Counted from the stretch's first letter, positions 15,911 through 24,803 are shown. The stretch is DNA of 64,000 nucleotides from Acidobacteria bacterium UBA2990 (GCA_002347025.1 DEAE01000031.1:49560-113559), one strand, 5' to 3'. The notes: generated by a model not told the origin, from the sequence alone. Numbers and translations are program-made.

Positions 15911-17875
15911 CTACTGGCTCGGCAAGCCGAATACGACTAGCCGCTCATTACCTCGCGGCTCAGCTGTAGCCGGTGCGGAAACATTGATCGCAAGATACTG
16001 CTTCCGGTCACTGCCCTGGTAAGTAATGGGAATGGCCTGAATGTTATAGTCGAACACTTGGGACCAAAGCTCTGCTCCCGTACGGGAGTCAAACGCTCGG
16101 AATCTACGGTCGGTCGTAGCCCCGATGAACACGAGCCCCCCAGCGGTAACAATCGGACCTCCTTCGCTCGGACTGCCGACCTGGCGCTTACCCTCGGGTA
16201 GCAGTTCGTCAATTCCGAGTGGCACTTCCCAGGCTATATCCCCGGTTCGCGCGTTGACAGCAAACAGCCGAGCCCAGGGTGGCTTGAAGCATGGTAGTGC
16301 TCCAAGCCGCGTACCGTCGTCATCAAAGATCGCAGCTTCGAACGGTGGTCCGGCCTCCCGGACATACGGTACCTCCGTATCCGAATCAGGCCCATACTCC
16401 GGGTTCTCCCGCATCCAGCCGTTCATCGGCCGCTCCTTCGAGTTCACGAAGATGTAGCCGAGATCCGGGTCATACGCCGTACCTCCCCAGCTGACCCCCC
16501 CCTGCATGCCAGGAAACACCAATGACGGCGGAGTGTCATCATCCTGAAGCCGCAACGGTGTATACGGTCCTTCGTTGTAGTAGCCCTCGGAGCGCCAGAG
16601 CGCCAGGCAGGCGGCGGCATGTTCGACCGTGGTATCAGCGGCAGTCACAATATCGGCGATTCCGAAGCTAACACGAGCCAGTGGCGGAGGCTTGACTGGA
16701 ATCGGCTGGGTAGCCGAGTACTGTTCACCCGGCACGTTGCCCGCGGCCACAGGCCGCTCTACGACCCCATGGACGGGTTCACCAGTTTCGCGGTTTAGGA
16801 TGAACATGAACGCTGACTTGCCAACCTGGGCAAGAGCCGGGATCTGCTGCCCCTGCTGTTCGATATCGAACAGGACTGGCGCAGGCGGAAGGTTGTAGTC
16901 CCACAAATCGTGGTGAATGTTCTGGAAGTACCATTCCCGTAGGCCCGTCCGTATGTCAACGGCAACCGTTGAGTTCCCGAAGAGATTGTCGCCTGGGCGG
17001 TCACCGCCGTAGAAGTTCGCTCCCGGACTGCTCACAGGGATATAGACGAGGCCACGGGCTTCATCGACGGTGAGTGTGAAGGCCCACACGTTGTTGCCGA
17101 TGCGATTGCGCCAACTCTCGGCCGCCCAAGTTTGACTACCAAAGTCGCTCTCTTGAGGGATAGTGCGGAATTCCCAACGCAGGGCCCCTGTTCTAGCATC
17201 GAGCGCGCGAGGGTAGGGATACGTGGGTGCACCGCCACCCCGGGGATGATCGAGGTGAGGGGCGATGTGTCGCTGTCCGGGACCGAAGACGTTAGATCCA
17301 AGCAGCAGAGTGTCCTTATAGACCACTGGCACTCCGTTGTAGGGGACGCGCAATTCGACTTCCCCCTGATCGCCGAACGTAGGGTCACGTTCGCCCGTGT
17401 CCGCATTTAATGCAATGACTTTGCCCAAACTGGTAAAAAAGATGCGCGGGCCGTAGGTCTCATTCCCAGGTCCATAGGCCACACCGCGAAATGACACCAA
17501 TCCCTCCACCAGTTGATGCCGCCAAATCTCGTCCCCAGTTTGCGGATTCAGAGCCACGACCCGATTCCCCGCTGCTAGGTACATGACACCGCCAACAACG
17601 ATTGGTGTCACCTGCTGAAAGAGTTCCGCCGGACTAGGTCCTTCTATGAATCCATCCTCGGGGTGAAACGCGTAAGACCAAACCTCCTCCAGTCGGCTGA
17701 CAGTGCTAATGTTGATTTCGTCGAGAGGCGAATAGCGCGTACCGGCAAGGTCACGGTTGTAGGTCGGCCAATCAGCGGCCGCGCTTCGTTGGAGTGCCTG
17801 AGCCACGAGAACTTCTCCAGAGACTAACGCAATTAGCACCGCGGCGACGGTAACGAACCGGAGGTAGGGCGTCAT
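15911..17875 (-). CDS. Exported PQQ-dependent alcohol/sugar dehydrogenase-like beta-propeller
   Basis: 654 residues from ATG 17875, preceded by GGAGAG and a signal peptide (MTPYLRFVTVAAVLIALVSG). The sequence is full of PQQ-propeller features: DWPTYNRDLAGTRYSPL at the mature N-terminus, repeated A-x-x-x-x-T-G-x-x-x-W blades (LNPQTGDEIW, LDARTGALRW, VNARTGDIAW) and the W-D-Y-N/HHDLWDYN active-site loop. No haem-binding CxxCH is present, so electrons would leave to a separate acceptor. It probably oxidises an alcohol or sugar in the periplasm. A promoter of the shared type lies 40 bp upstream. The first about 30 codons and leader resemble the truncated gene at 20013-20156. Confidence 0.88.
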   Translation of the reverse strand: MTPYLRFVTVAAVLIALVSGEVLVAQALQRSAAADWPTYNRDLAGTRYSPLDEINISTVSRLEEVWSYAFHPEDGFIEGPSPAELFQQVTPIVVGGVMYLAAGNRVVALNPQTGDEIWRHQLVEGLVSFRGVAYGPGNETYGPRIFFTSLGKVIALNADTGERDPTFGDQGEVELRVPYNGVPVVYKDTLLLGSNVFGPGQRHIAPHLDHPRGGGAPTYPYPRALDARTGALRWEFRTIPQESDFGSQTWAAESWRNRIGNNVWAFTLTVDEARGLVYIPVSSPGANFYGGDRPGDNLFGNSTVAVDIRTGLREWYFQNIHHDLWDYNLPPAPVLFDIEQQGQQIPALAQVGKSAFMFILNRETGEPVHGVVERPVAAGNVPGEQYSATQPIPVKPPPLARVSFGIADIVTAADTTVEHAAACLALWRSEGYYNEGPYTPLRLQDDDTPPSLVFPGMQGGVSWGGTAYDPDLGYIFVNSKERPMNGWMRENPEYGPDSDTEVPYVREAGPPFEAAIFDDDGTRLGALPCFKPPWARLFAVNARTGDIAWEVPLGIDELLPEGKRQVGSPSEGGPIVTAGGLVFIGATTDRRFRAFDSRTGAELWSQVFDYNIQAIPITYQGSDRKQYLAINVSAPATAEPRGNERLVVFGLPSQ

Positions 17876-17914
17876 ACAAATCTCTCCGCGCAAAACGATG
17901 TGATGTGGATGACG

Positions 17915-17943
17915 ATCCTACCGCTGGCCAGGAGAAGGTTCAA
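17915..17943 (-). promoter_or_regulatory. Shared-type promoter for the PQQ dehydrogenase (TTGAAC-17-TAGGAT)
   Basis: On the minus strand TTGAAC (17943-17938), a 17-base spacer ending GCCAGCGG, and TAGGAT (17920-17915). This fits a housekeeping-sigma promoter with ideal spacing and places transcription start about 33 bp before the ATG at 17875. Confidence 0.75.
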
Positions 17944-17948
17944 TGTGT

Positions 17949-18016
17949 CTAGCGCGGATGCGCGGCGTCCCACTCGCGGGCGAGGCGTTGGGCTTCGGCG
18001 AGATCGGCAGGGGTCA
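17949..18016 (-). pseudogene. Orphan 3' end of a Sel1-repeat/protease-like gene
   Basis: These about 68 bases encode ADLAEAQRLAREWDAAHPR and a TAG stop. This is nearly the same as the last 20 codons of the protease at 11965-13524 (QLGEAQRLAREWDAAHPR), with high nucleotide identity. There is no upstream reading frame; the fragment begins abruptly at the junction with the + strand fragment that follows. It is the tail of a deleted paralogue. Confidence 0.75.
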
Positions 18017-18226
18017 GTAACGAAGCACATCGCCAAGAAGTCGACCATCGGAGCCTTCTTCGACGACGCGGAGTTGAATCCCCACGCGTCGCTGATCAAG
18101 GGCGTGATCTGCGGCTACCGCGTCGAGGAGATCGAGGACCCCTTGACCCAGAAGGCCCGCTACATGGACAAGCTCGTCGACGAGCTGGCCAAGGGGAAGA
18201 AGATGGAGAAGATCCTGCGGTCGTAG
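18017..18226 (+). pseudogene. Orphan C-terminal fragment of an unidentified cytosolic enzyme
   Basis: Seventy codons with strong coding character (almost every third base is G or C) and no start codon or 5' part: VTKHIAKKSTIGAFF through to KMEKILRS, stop TAG at 18224-18226. The charged ending (YMDKLVDELAKGKKMEKIL) looks like the last helices of a larger soluble enzyme that I cannot name. Its own terminator follows. The abrupt left edge, fused back-to-back with the Sel1 tail, indicates that the rest was lost by recombination. Confidence 0.65.
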
Positions 18227-18265
18227 GGCGAGCCTGGTTCTAGAACAAGAGGTCGCCCCTTTTTC
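18226..18265 (+). terminator. Rho-independent terminator after the C-terminal fragment
   Basis: GGGCGA pairs with TCGCCC across a loop that contains the palindrome GTTCTAGAAC, followed at once by C and a run of five T. It is orientated for the + strand and begins at the stop codon of the fragment, so it is the terminator of the vanished gene. Confidence 0.75.
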
Positions 18266-18356
18266 GTTCCATGCCACCGCCAGGACTACGCCGCAACCCG
18301 CGCTTTTCCCTTGATTTCAGGCTTCCACAAAAGTGGGTGTCCCGTCGGGGACCCCG

Positions 18357-18385
18357 ATCCTACCGCTGGCAGGCAGGGGGTTCAA
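18357..18385 (-). promoter_or_regulatory. Orphan shared-type promoter (TTGAAC-17-TAGGAT)
   Basis: TTGAAC (18385-18380), 17-base spacer ending GCCAGCGG, TAGGAT (18362-18357), minus strand. No plausible leftward gene follows. It reads antisense into the terminator and the fragment at 18017-18226, so it is probably left over from a lost gene. Confidence 0.6.
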
Positions 18386-18894
18386 TGCGTTGACGTCACG
18401 ACCCGATCGGGTCGGCTGCGCGCCGCCTCCCGAGACAGCAAGCCCGATCCAACGAATAGCGCAACGAAAAATCCGTTAATGGCCACGATCTCCAGCGGTC
18501 CGCTAAAAGGGGTGCCCATCCGCCCGACTAACGCGATCACCGCAACCAGCGTCTGAGCAAGCGCCGTCGCGAACAACGCCCGGGCCAGTCCTTCGGGTTT
18601 GAAGCGCGCGATGATGGCACCGATTGCTCCGACAACGAGCACCCCGACATACATCAGATTAGCCTCGTTGTCCTCGGACCCGATGATACCGACAGCTGCG
18701 TTCACCCACCCGAGGAGCGACACTGAGCCGAGCGCGAGACCGACGGCGGCTCGGTGTGCGGCTTCGCCGGTCTTCCTTGATACCAACTCAAAAACAACAC
18801 CAACTCCGATGAGCAGGGCTCCGGTTTGCGCGAGACTGTCCGCCCAGCTCACTTCACCGATGAACTGATTCGCAACCAATGCCAGCACCAGCAT
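18382..18894 (-). CDS. Small polytopic membrane protein of unknown function
   Basis: 170 residues with about five hydrophobic segments (MLVLALVANQFIGEVS, TGALLIGVGVVFELV, AVGLALGSVSLLGWVNAAVG, LMYVGVLVVGAIGAII, FATALAQTLVAVIALVG, FVALFVGSGLL). Start ATG 18894 follows a GGAGGG run; the open frame continues about 40 codons further back without another ATG. I recognise no family. Its 3' end overlaps the -35 box of the orphan promoter. Confidence 0.6.
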   Translation of the reverse strand: MLVLALVANQFIGEVSWADSLAQTGALLIGVGVVFELVSRKTGEAAHRAAVGLALGSVSLLGWVNAAVGIIGSEDNEANLMYVGVLVVGAIGAIIARFKPEGLARALFATALAQTLVAVIALVGRMGTPFSGPLEIVAINGFFVALFVGSGLLSREAARSRPDRVVTSTH

Positions 18895-19230
18895 GAACCC
18901 TCCGACAACCAGCCGGCTATCCTCCAGCGCGGTCTGCCACCCTTCTCCGCATTCCCTGCCATTGGTTTTACGTCCGAAGCCACGTCTAGATTTGCCTCCA
19001 CGAAATCAGATCGGAAACTCGGAGATTCCAGGGCGAGCGCGACAGGACCGCACCCGGGGGAAGGCGCGTGCCACGCTGTTTCCTGTTGACGACCAATTCG
19101 GAGGTTGGTAATCGAGGTCCTCTCTCCTGGTCGAATTAAAACTATCTGTTCGATGAGATAAGGAATTCAATTGCGTTACGAGAGGTCTGAGGGAGGACCC
19201 AAGTCGCTCAAAACTTAGTGAATTTTGAGT
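18895..19230. other. Intergenic, no intact gene seen
   Basis: About 335 bases between the membrane gene and the frameshifted gene. The first about 120 bases keep the membrane gene's frame open without a start codon. The rest is AT-richer and shows no coding character. Confidence 0.3.
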
Positions 19231-19838
19231 TTAGAAGTCGACGGCATCCCTGGCGGGAAAGAAGACGCTGAAATCAGGCCCACTACCGGTGACCTTGGAG
19301 AACACTGCGAACTCATTCTCGACGTTGTTCTCTTCGTACAGAGCTCGAATCTGCTGGAAGATTTCGGAAGCTTCATTGGCGGTGCCGAACTTCAGGTTGA
19401 AAGTAATCCCTCGATAGAATCCTATCTCGGCCTCAGGGACCCTTGGTGTGTTTGGCGTGAAGCTCAATTCGGGTCGCTGCTGTTGTATGGAAGTGTCGAT
19501 GTAGTGAATGACTTCTCTGGCCAGCGTGGAGTCTCCTGCGCTCATGGCAGCCTCCTGGGTTCGCATCCTGTCCAGGTCAGCCATGTTCGACAATGGAATT
19601 TCTAGTAGGTAGATACCCCGTCCCAAGCGAAGACCTTCCTACCAAAGGCAACATTGGCCTCTGCCATCCCCGCATTTCTGTCTACCCTGACTTGTTCGTA
19701 CCCAACTGCCTTGCCTGGGTTGATGTGGACCTGTTCCCAGAGAAAGAACTGGGGCTGATCCTGCTGGGCAGAGGCGCACGAGGGCAGGCTGACCATGCAG
19801 AAGGCAACAAGGGCGACAACCAGAGCGTTCAATTTCAT
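19231..19838 (-). pseudogene. Exported protein of unknown function, interrupted by a frameshift in a G run
   Basis: A signal peptide start at ATG 19838 (MKLNALVVALVAFCMVSLPSC) with GAGGT upstream reads to about 19610 and then stops. The next frame continues without a gap (GIYLLEIPLSNMADLDRMRT ... FFPARDAVDF) to a stop at 19231. The switch lies at a GGGG run near 19613; one extra G restores a single protein of about 202 residues. The two halves join sensibly (VFAWDG then GIYLLEIP). It may be a true mutation or a base-calling error. Function is not recognised; the Cys in the signal could be a lipoprotein site. Confidence 0.65.
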
Positions 19839-20012
19839 CAGACACCTCACACTAGAACGATGGGGTCCGGACCGTTATCCGGAGAATCGATTGGGTTACC
19901 AGACTGCAATGACCGAATTACCGGGAAGAACGATAGCAGAAATCCACAACAAGAATGAAATCGGCAACAATAGCAGGGTCGCCCCACCTCCGATACAAGT
20001 GGGATCTGCATC

Positions 20013-20156
20013 TTACCCGCTCGGAGACGGCACCGTTATTCGCCGATCTCCTTCCCGCAGCGCATCATTCTCCGGCGTCTGCGCCTGTACCGGCACACAC
20101 CCCACGAGCGCCATTAGCACCGCTGGAACTGCAATGAACCGGCGGTAGTGCGGCAT
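20013..20156 (-). pseudogene. 5' remnant of a PQQ-dehydrogenase-type gene (signal peptide only)
   Basis: Forty-seven codons from ATG 20156: MPHYRRFIAVPAVLMALVGC, a short Gln/Asp-rich stretch and then a stop. The leader region (GCGGAGAGACCTGTATG) and first codons match those of the PQQ dehydrogenase at 15911-17875 (GCGGAGAGATTTGTATG; MTPYLRFVTVAAVL), and a shared-type promoter precedes it at similar distance. It is best read as the promoter, ribosome-binding site and signal peptide of a paralogue whose body was lost. Translation as a small exported peptide cannot be excluded. Confidence 0.65.
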
Positions 20157-20195
20157 ACAGGTCTCTCCGCTCACAACGTTGTGCTGTAGAACCCG

Positions 20196-20223
20196 ATTCT
20201 ACCGCTAGCGGAAAGGGGTGCTA
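20196..20223 (-). promoter_or_regulatory. Degenerate shared-type promoter for the 20013-20156 remnant
   Basis: TAGCAC (20223-20218), 16-base spacer ending GCTAGCGG, TAGAAT (20201-20196), minus strand, 40 bp before ATG 20156. The -35 box is weaker than in the other copies. Confidence 0.5.
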
Positions 20224-20337
20224 GTCATTCCTGCCGGGGACGAAGCCAGTGGATGCAGGGCCAATTTCGCAGGAACCTAGCAACAGGTATGATCGAAGCA
20301 TCATGGAGATACCCGAACCAGTGTGTTGAGACGCCGC

Positions 20338-21210
20338 ATGATTGAAACCATTGTCACGCATTCAGGCAGCGCCCATAAAGACGACCTTCTGGCCGTATCC
20401 GTACTCATAGCCCGGCACCGGGCCCCGGTGTTCCGCCGAGACCCCACCGACAACGACCTCAATGATGCGTCTGTAGCAGTCGTCGATGTCGGTGGAAGCC
20501 ACGACCCGGCTAAGTCCAACTTCGACCACCATCATTTCAGCCGCGAGCACCAACCCACCTGCGCGCTGAGTCTTGTGCTGCAACATCTGGGCCTCTACGA
20601 AGACGCGCTCCATTTCTGCGATTGGCTCGAGACCGCCGAGTGGTTGGATGCACGCGGCCCCAACAAGACGGCCGATTGGCTTCGTGTCCCTCGTAGAGCG
20701 ATCGCCCAACTCAACTCACCCATCGACATGACGTTACTTCGGCACTTCGCCCAAGCGCCGTCGCATCAGCCGGGTGAGCCGCTGTACGAGTTCATGCGGA
20801 TGGTGGGTGACGACCTATTGACGCACCTGCACACTGCCCGGGAGCGCATCGCGTTCGCCGCCGCTCACGTCGAACGCTGGTCGATTCCGCATACAGGCAA
20901 GACCATCGAGGCGCTGTTTCTTCCGCGCACGGATCCGCCTAGCGACGAACCGAGTACGGCGGTAGGCAACTACATTCGATCCGAGGGCCTCGGCGAAGTC
21001 ATTCAGGTCATCGTTTACCCAGACCGCCGCGGCGAGGGCTACGGCATTGCACGCTATGAGGACCATCCACGGTTCGACTTTTCACGGGTGCAGCAAGAGA
21101 CGGACGTGCACTTCGCCCACAAGAGCGGATTCATGTGTAAGACGACGTCCACCGATCCCAACCGCTTGCGGGCGTTAATCGCGGGAGCCCAAGTCGAGAC
21201 ATTCGACTGA
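20338..21210 (+). CDS. MYG1-family (UPF0160) DHH-type putative metal-dependent hydrolase/exonuclease
   Basis: 290 residues from ATG 20338 (IETIVTHSGSAHKDDLLAV). The family marks are the N-terminal T-H-S-G-x-x-H-x-D-D, V-V-D-V-G-G (about 53-57) followed by D-P-x-x-x-x-F-D-H-H-H (about 62-70), and the C-terminal GFMCKTTS block. MYG1 proteins belong to the DHH phosphoesterase superfamily; the eukaryotic member is an RNA exonuclease, and the bacterial role is unclear. Length fits the family (about 290-330). It stands alone between the scrap zone and the restriction island. Confidence 0.85.
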   Translation: MIETIVTHSGSAHKDDLLAVSVLIARHRAPVFRRDPTDNDLNDASVAVVDVGGSHDPAKSNFDHHHFSREHQPTCALSLVLQHLGLYEDALHFCDWLETAEWLDARGPNKTADWLRVPRRAIAQLNSPIDMTLLRHFAQAPSHQPGEPLYEFMRMVGDDLLTHLHTARERIAFAAAHVERWSIPHTGKTIEALFLPRTDPPSDEPSTAVGNYIRSEGLGEVIQVIVYPDRRGEGYGIARYEDHPRFDFSRVQQETDVHFAHKSGFMCKTTSTDPNRLRALIAGAQVETFD

Positions 21211-21589
21211 TGACGCCCGCTGCCTAGGCGTTGGTAATTGGGGCACTTCCGTCGGCGGGTGAATATGTCGTCCGGTGTCCTTGTCACCCACCCGGACACG
21301 ATGGGCGTCAACGTGTAACGCAGCGGCTATCGCCTCATAAAGATGCTTTTCGATGCACAGCTCGAAAATGTCGTTCATCTCACCGAGCACAGCCCAAGCA
21401 TCATCGCGCCTGCCATCATTCGGAGCGCTACTCCATCGCCTACCGACTTTGACATGAGCAGGCTAAAACGGACGACGCGAATCGGCATTGCACTACTATC
21501 GCACTATGGTGATCTAGGATAGCTGGGCAAACACCCGGTAAGCCCACCCCCGTTGAACCGTCTAGCGTGCCGGCTACCTGAGAAGAGCG
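21211..21589. other. Intergenic before the restriction island, no gene seen
   Basis: 379 bases. A leftward frame (about 21175-21390) has slightly protein-like composition (LYEAIAAALHVDAHRVRVGD) but no recognisable family or good start. Base composition becomes AT-richer near 21450, where the methyltransferase promoter should lie; a TTGACA occurs at about 21448 without a good -10. Confidence 0.3.
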
Positions 21590-22615
21590 ATGGCTAATAA
21601 CCAACTTGGAAGAGACATAGATGTTTCAGAACCTGATCAGTCGACCGATCAACAGGGCAAGACGAAAGAAAAACTTCAGAGGCTCGACGTGGAGAGTGAA
21701 CTAAGAAGCCAAATCTTGCCTCTCTGCCGCTTAAAGCCGGGTGAGGTATGGAACGATCCAGTAAACGGACACCGTGTCGGCTTGCTTGATGCTACATCGG
21801 TCGATCATGTTCTGAAGATCATGCAAGGTGAAAAGGCCGCGCTTCTCATTAATGACCCTCCCTATAATGTTGTGGTAGGGAACAGGAAATCCTCCAGTCT
21901 TTCCAAGGCCAATCTGCGTCAGTACCTCGATTTCACGCGCACATGGGTAGGCAATGCCCTCAGGATTACAGCCAAAGACTCCCACTTTTACCTCTGGCTT
22001 GGTGCCGATGGCAAGGATCACTTTCAACCTTTGCCTGACGTGATGGTCTTGCTACGCGACTTCTCTGAACTAACCTCCAGGAACTTCATCACCATGAGAA
22101 ACCAGCGTGGCTACGGCAGTCAAAACAATTGGATGTGGGTTCGCCAAGAGCTTCTGCACTACGTGGTTGGTAACCCGCCCTTCAGAGTGGTCTACACGGA
22201 TATACCGAAAATCCTAAGGGGCTACTACAAGGACGTCGATGGCCAGCGAACAGAGAACCTTGAACGAGGCAAGTCTGACAATATCCGTCCCGGTAACGTT
22301 TGGGTCGACATTCAGCAGGTTTTCTACCGACTCGAAGAAAACGTCCCTGGTTGCTACGCTCAGAAGCCGCTCAAAGCTATCGAGAGGATTATTGAAACCA
22401 GTAGCCACCCAGACGATCTTGTTGTTGACTTCTTTTCACATGCAGGGACCACACTAATTGCTGGAGAGCGACTTGGCAGGAGGGTTTATACGTTCGACAA
22501 CGACCCCATCTTTGCAGAACTCACAATTCGGCGCTTAGAGCAATATTACAAAACCAAGACAACAGGATGGCAGTGGAACAATCCGTTTTCAGAAATAAAA
22601 CGCCATAAGGTATAG
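21590..22615 (+). CDS. Beta-class DNA amino-methyltransferase (N6-adenine or N4-cytosine)
   Basis: 341 residues. The catalytic N-D-P-P-Y-N motif (IV, about 88-93) precedes the AdoMet-binding motif I (V-V-D-F-F-S-H-A-G-T-T, about 288-298), the order of beta-class enzymes. The Gly of the usual FxGxG is partly replaced (FFSHAG), still compatible with binding. The C-terminus (GRRVYTFDNDPIFAELTIRR) completes motif II/X. It is AT-richer than the surrounding genes and begins a block of restriction-modification genes, so it probably protects sites of the 24929-26158 endonuclease or belongs to a second system whose nuclease was lost. Confidence 0.85.
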   Translation: MANNQLGRDIDVSEPDQSTDQQGKTKEKLQRLDVESELRSQILPLCRLKPGEVWNDPVNGHRVGLLDATSVDHVLKIMQGEKAALLINDPPYNVVVGNRKSSSLSKANLRQYLDFTRTWVGNALRITAKDSHFYLWLGADGKDHFQPLPDVMVLLRDFSELTSRNFITMRNQRGYGSQNNWMWVRQELLHYVVGNPPFRVVYTDIPKILRGYYKDVDGQRTENLERGKSDNIRPGNVWVDIQQVFYRLEENVPGCYAQKPLKAIERIIETSSHPDDLVVDFFSHAGTTLIAGERLGRRVYTFDNDPIFAELTIRRLEQYYKTKTTGWQWNNPFSEIKRHKV

Positions 22616-22683
22616 ATAATCCGTTCAATCCATTTTTTGCTTTACGACGATAGCGGGACCGTTGAGTAGACGTCGGCAGGCCT

Positions 22684-24738
22684 TTAACGGCGAGGTCCGT
22701 AGTGCGGTGCAGCGACACCGGCCTCCAACGCCCCGAGGTCTGGCGCGCTGCCCGTGAAGCCATCGGTAACCGACGCCAGCACCATACCCTTGTCGATAGC
22801 AGCCGAGTTGGACCTCAACCGAAAATCAAGATCATCGGCATCGTGGATATCTTGAAGCGCGCTCGTATCCCGCGCATCGAGTGCCGGGACGTTCACGAAC
22901 ACGTCGTATCCGACCTCGACACTGTTCCGATCCTGTCCGGTCGCCTCACTGTATTCCTCAAGCGTCGCGAACTCGCGCAACTCGAGCGCAGGAGTGTGAC
23001 CCGGGGCGCGGAAATCTGCAAAAACGTCGAACGGCGGACTTTCCCATCGGAACGGCATCGCCGTGTCTGGAGCGGGGCCAAAGCCGTTGTAGTCCGACGA
23101 GGTGTAGTTCGTGAACGTCGCAATCCCGAACAAGTTGGAGCGTAAACGTCGAAAATCTGGCGCCGCATTCTGCCCCAGAATCAGGTTATTCCGCCAGTGC
23201 GTATTCGACATGGTCCCAGTGGTCTCTGACAAAATCGTGTTGTTGTAGAACACGACGCCGGCAGCACCAAAAAAGCGGCTCGATCCCCCCGGAAGGTTAT
23301 ACGCGATATTCCGGATCCAGTAGACCGGCCCGCCGAGCACCGGCTGACTGCAGAATGCGTGCGAAGCGTGGTTGATAAACATGTTCCGGAGCACCCGCAC
23401 GTTGTGCAGGCTCCCATCGGTCTCGATCGGGTTGTCGTGAGAATTGGTAATGTAGTTGTTGTAGAAGTCGATCGCGACCGGACGTCGGTCCCAGTACTCG
23501 CGGGGAGGGTACCTAGGTCCGTCTGGCGCCCCCGGTGCGGACGCCACACTACCATCCGGATTCCCGTAGGTCTCCACATTGATCCCGTCGTGGAAGTCCG
23601 CGATGTGGTTGTAGGCCACTACGTGCCCTGGCCCGTAGAGCTTCACCGCCACGTAGGAGGCCATGACGGGCGGATGGACCTGCCCGTCGACGCCATCGAA
23701 CCGCCCCCAAAGAGGCGCGTCGCTCCAGCCGATCAGGCGCGCCGGGTCGTTCCGGCCGTAGAACCAATTGTCTGCGATGTAGAAGTTGCTCGACCCTGCA
23801 TAGTTCGTGAAGACCCCGACCCCCACATCCTCGAAACGAGAGTGTTTGACGGAGAGCCCCTTCGCCCCCGCAATGAGCTGCTGGCCCGCCCAGATGGCAA
23901 ACTCCGTGTTACGAAACGTAATGCCCTCGAAATAGGTATAGTCGGCCGCCATCACGTTAAACAGGGCGAAGTTGCCCGATCCGTCGAAGATCACTTCGCC
24001 GTCACCGGCGGCTTTGATAACAATCGGCCTCGCAGGCGTGCCGTCGGCCGTCAGGAAATAGGTGCCCTCGTAGGGGAACGTGCCACCGGTTTGGCCGTAC
24101 TCGTATCGGTTGTTTCTGTAGAGGCCGGCATGCACGAGAACGATATCACCCGGGCGCACCCGCGGACGCCCGGCCGTAGCGCCGTCTCCGCCACGACATG
24201 AGTAGTTGTACGCGCACATCAGCCCCGTGAATGACGGTTCGAGCCTGCTACCCTCGAAGCCACGGGGATAGACGTGAAACACCCTCCCATCCTCGGAGGG
24301 GACCGGCTCGGCGCGCGTCCGCACGGTCACAGTTTTACTGGCCTCCCCGACCACGCCATCAGGATCGGTCATCACGAACCTCGCCTGATAGTCCGTGTCA
24401 GGCTCCAAATCGAGAATGCTCCCGGCGAACATGTTCGGAGTCACGACGTCGAACAGCGCACTGAAAATCCGCTCACCCTGGAGGCGCAGGAGTGGAAGAG
24501 CCGGCGACCAGTCCGCCTCGGCCTGCTTACGAAACGAGACCTCCACCGCAGCGTTTCGGTTATCGTCGCCCTTGACGAACCATTCGAAGCCGAGGTTGAT
24601 CAGTGTCGGCGGCTCGATCACGAGCTCTCCCGTCGAGACCGCGTTCGCTGGCGCATCGCCCCGTTGCGCCACGATGACCTCGTGTGACGTGCTGATCACG
24701 AACACACTCAACGCGACGACCGTAACGAGTGGCTTCAT
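22684..24738 (-). CDS. Exported right-handed parallel beta-helix protein with fibronectin-like N-terminal domain
   Basis: 684 residues from ATG 24738, chosen because a signal peptide follows (MKPLVTVVALSVFVIST) and a promoter lies 36 bp upstream. An Fn3-like domain (about 45-150: EPDTDYQARFVMTDPDG) is followed by a pectate-lyase-like beta-helix with stacked short strands and many Asn turns (FNVMAADYTYFEGITFRNTEFAIW, HSRFEDVGVGVF, NWFYGRND). It probably binds or cleaves a polysaccharide. It sits inside the restriction-modification block yet has the high GC and promoter of the exported-enzyme genes, so the block seems to have been built around it or it was inserted. Confidence 0.8.
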   Translation of the reverse strand: MKPLVTVVALSVFVISTSHEVIVAQRGDAPANAVSTGELVIEPPTLINLGFEWFVKGDDNRNAAVEVSFRKQAEADWSPALPLLRLQGERIFSALFDVVTPNMFAGSILDLEPDTDYQARFVMTDPDGVVGEASKTVTVRTRAEPVPSEDGRVFHVYPRGFEGSRLEPSFTGLMCAYNYSCRGGDGATAGRPRVRPGDIVLVHAGLYRNNRYEYGQTGGTFPYEGTYFLTADGTPARPIVIKAAGDGEVIFDGSGNFALFNVMAADYTYFEGITFRNTEFAIWAGQQLIAGAKGLSVKHSRFEDVGVGVFTNYAGSSNFYIADNWFYGRNDPARLIGWSDAPLWGRFDGVDGQVHPPVMASYVAVKLYGPGHVVAYNHIADFHDGINVETYGNPDGSVASAPGAPDGPRYPPREYWDRRPVAIDFYNNYITNSHDNPIETDGSLHNVRVLRNMFINHASHAFCSQPVLGGPVYWIRNIAYNLPGGSSRFFGAAGVVFYNNTILSETTGTMSNTHWRNNLILGQNAAPDFRRLRSNLFGIATFTNYTSSDYNGFGPAPDTAMPFRWESPPFDVFADFRAPGHTPALELREFATLEEYSEATGQDRNSVEVGYDVFVNVPALDARDTSALQDIHDADDLDFRLRSNSAAIDKGMVLASVTDGFTGSAPDLGALEAGVAAPHYGPRR

Positions 24739-24773
24739 GGGGTCCTCTTCTGAGTGACAGGATGTAGACATCC

Positions 24774-24803
24774 ATCCTACCCTTGGCTGGCCATGGGGTG
24801 CAA
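24774..24803 (-). promoter_or_regulatory. Shared-type promoter for the beta-helix gene
   Basis: TTGCAC (24803-24798), 18-base spacer, TAGGAT (24779-24774), minus strand, 36 bp before ATG 24738. The spacer has GCCAGCCAAGGG in place of GCCAGCGG. Confidence 0.55.

Noticed and set aside
18014..18277. Minus-strand 87-codon ORF downstream of the orphan promoter
   Set aside because: It is antisense to the well-supported C-terminal fragment and covers its terminator. Its Leu/Asp/Val-rich sequence mirrors GC-rich codons.
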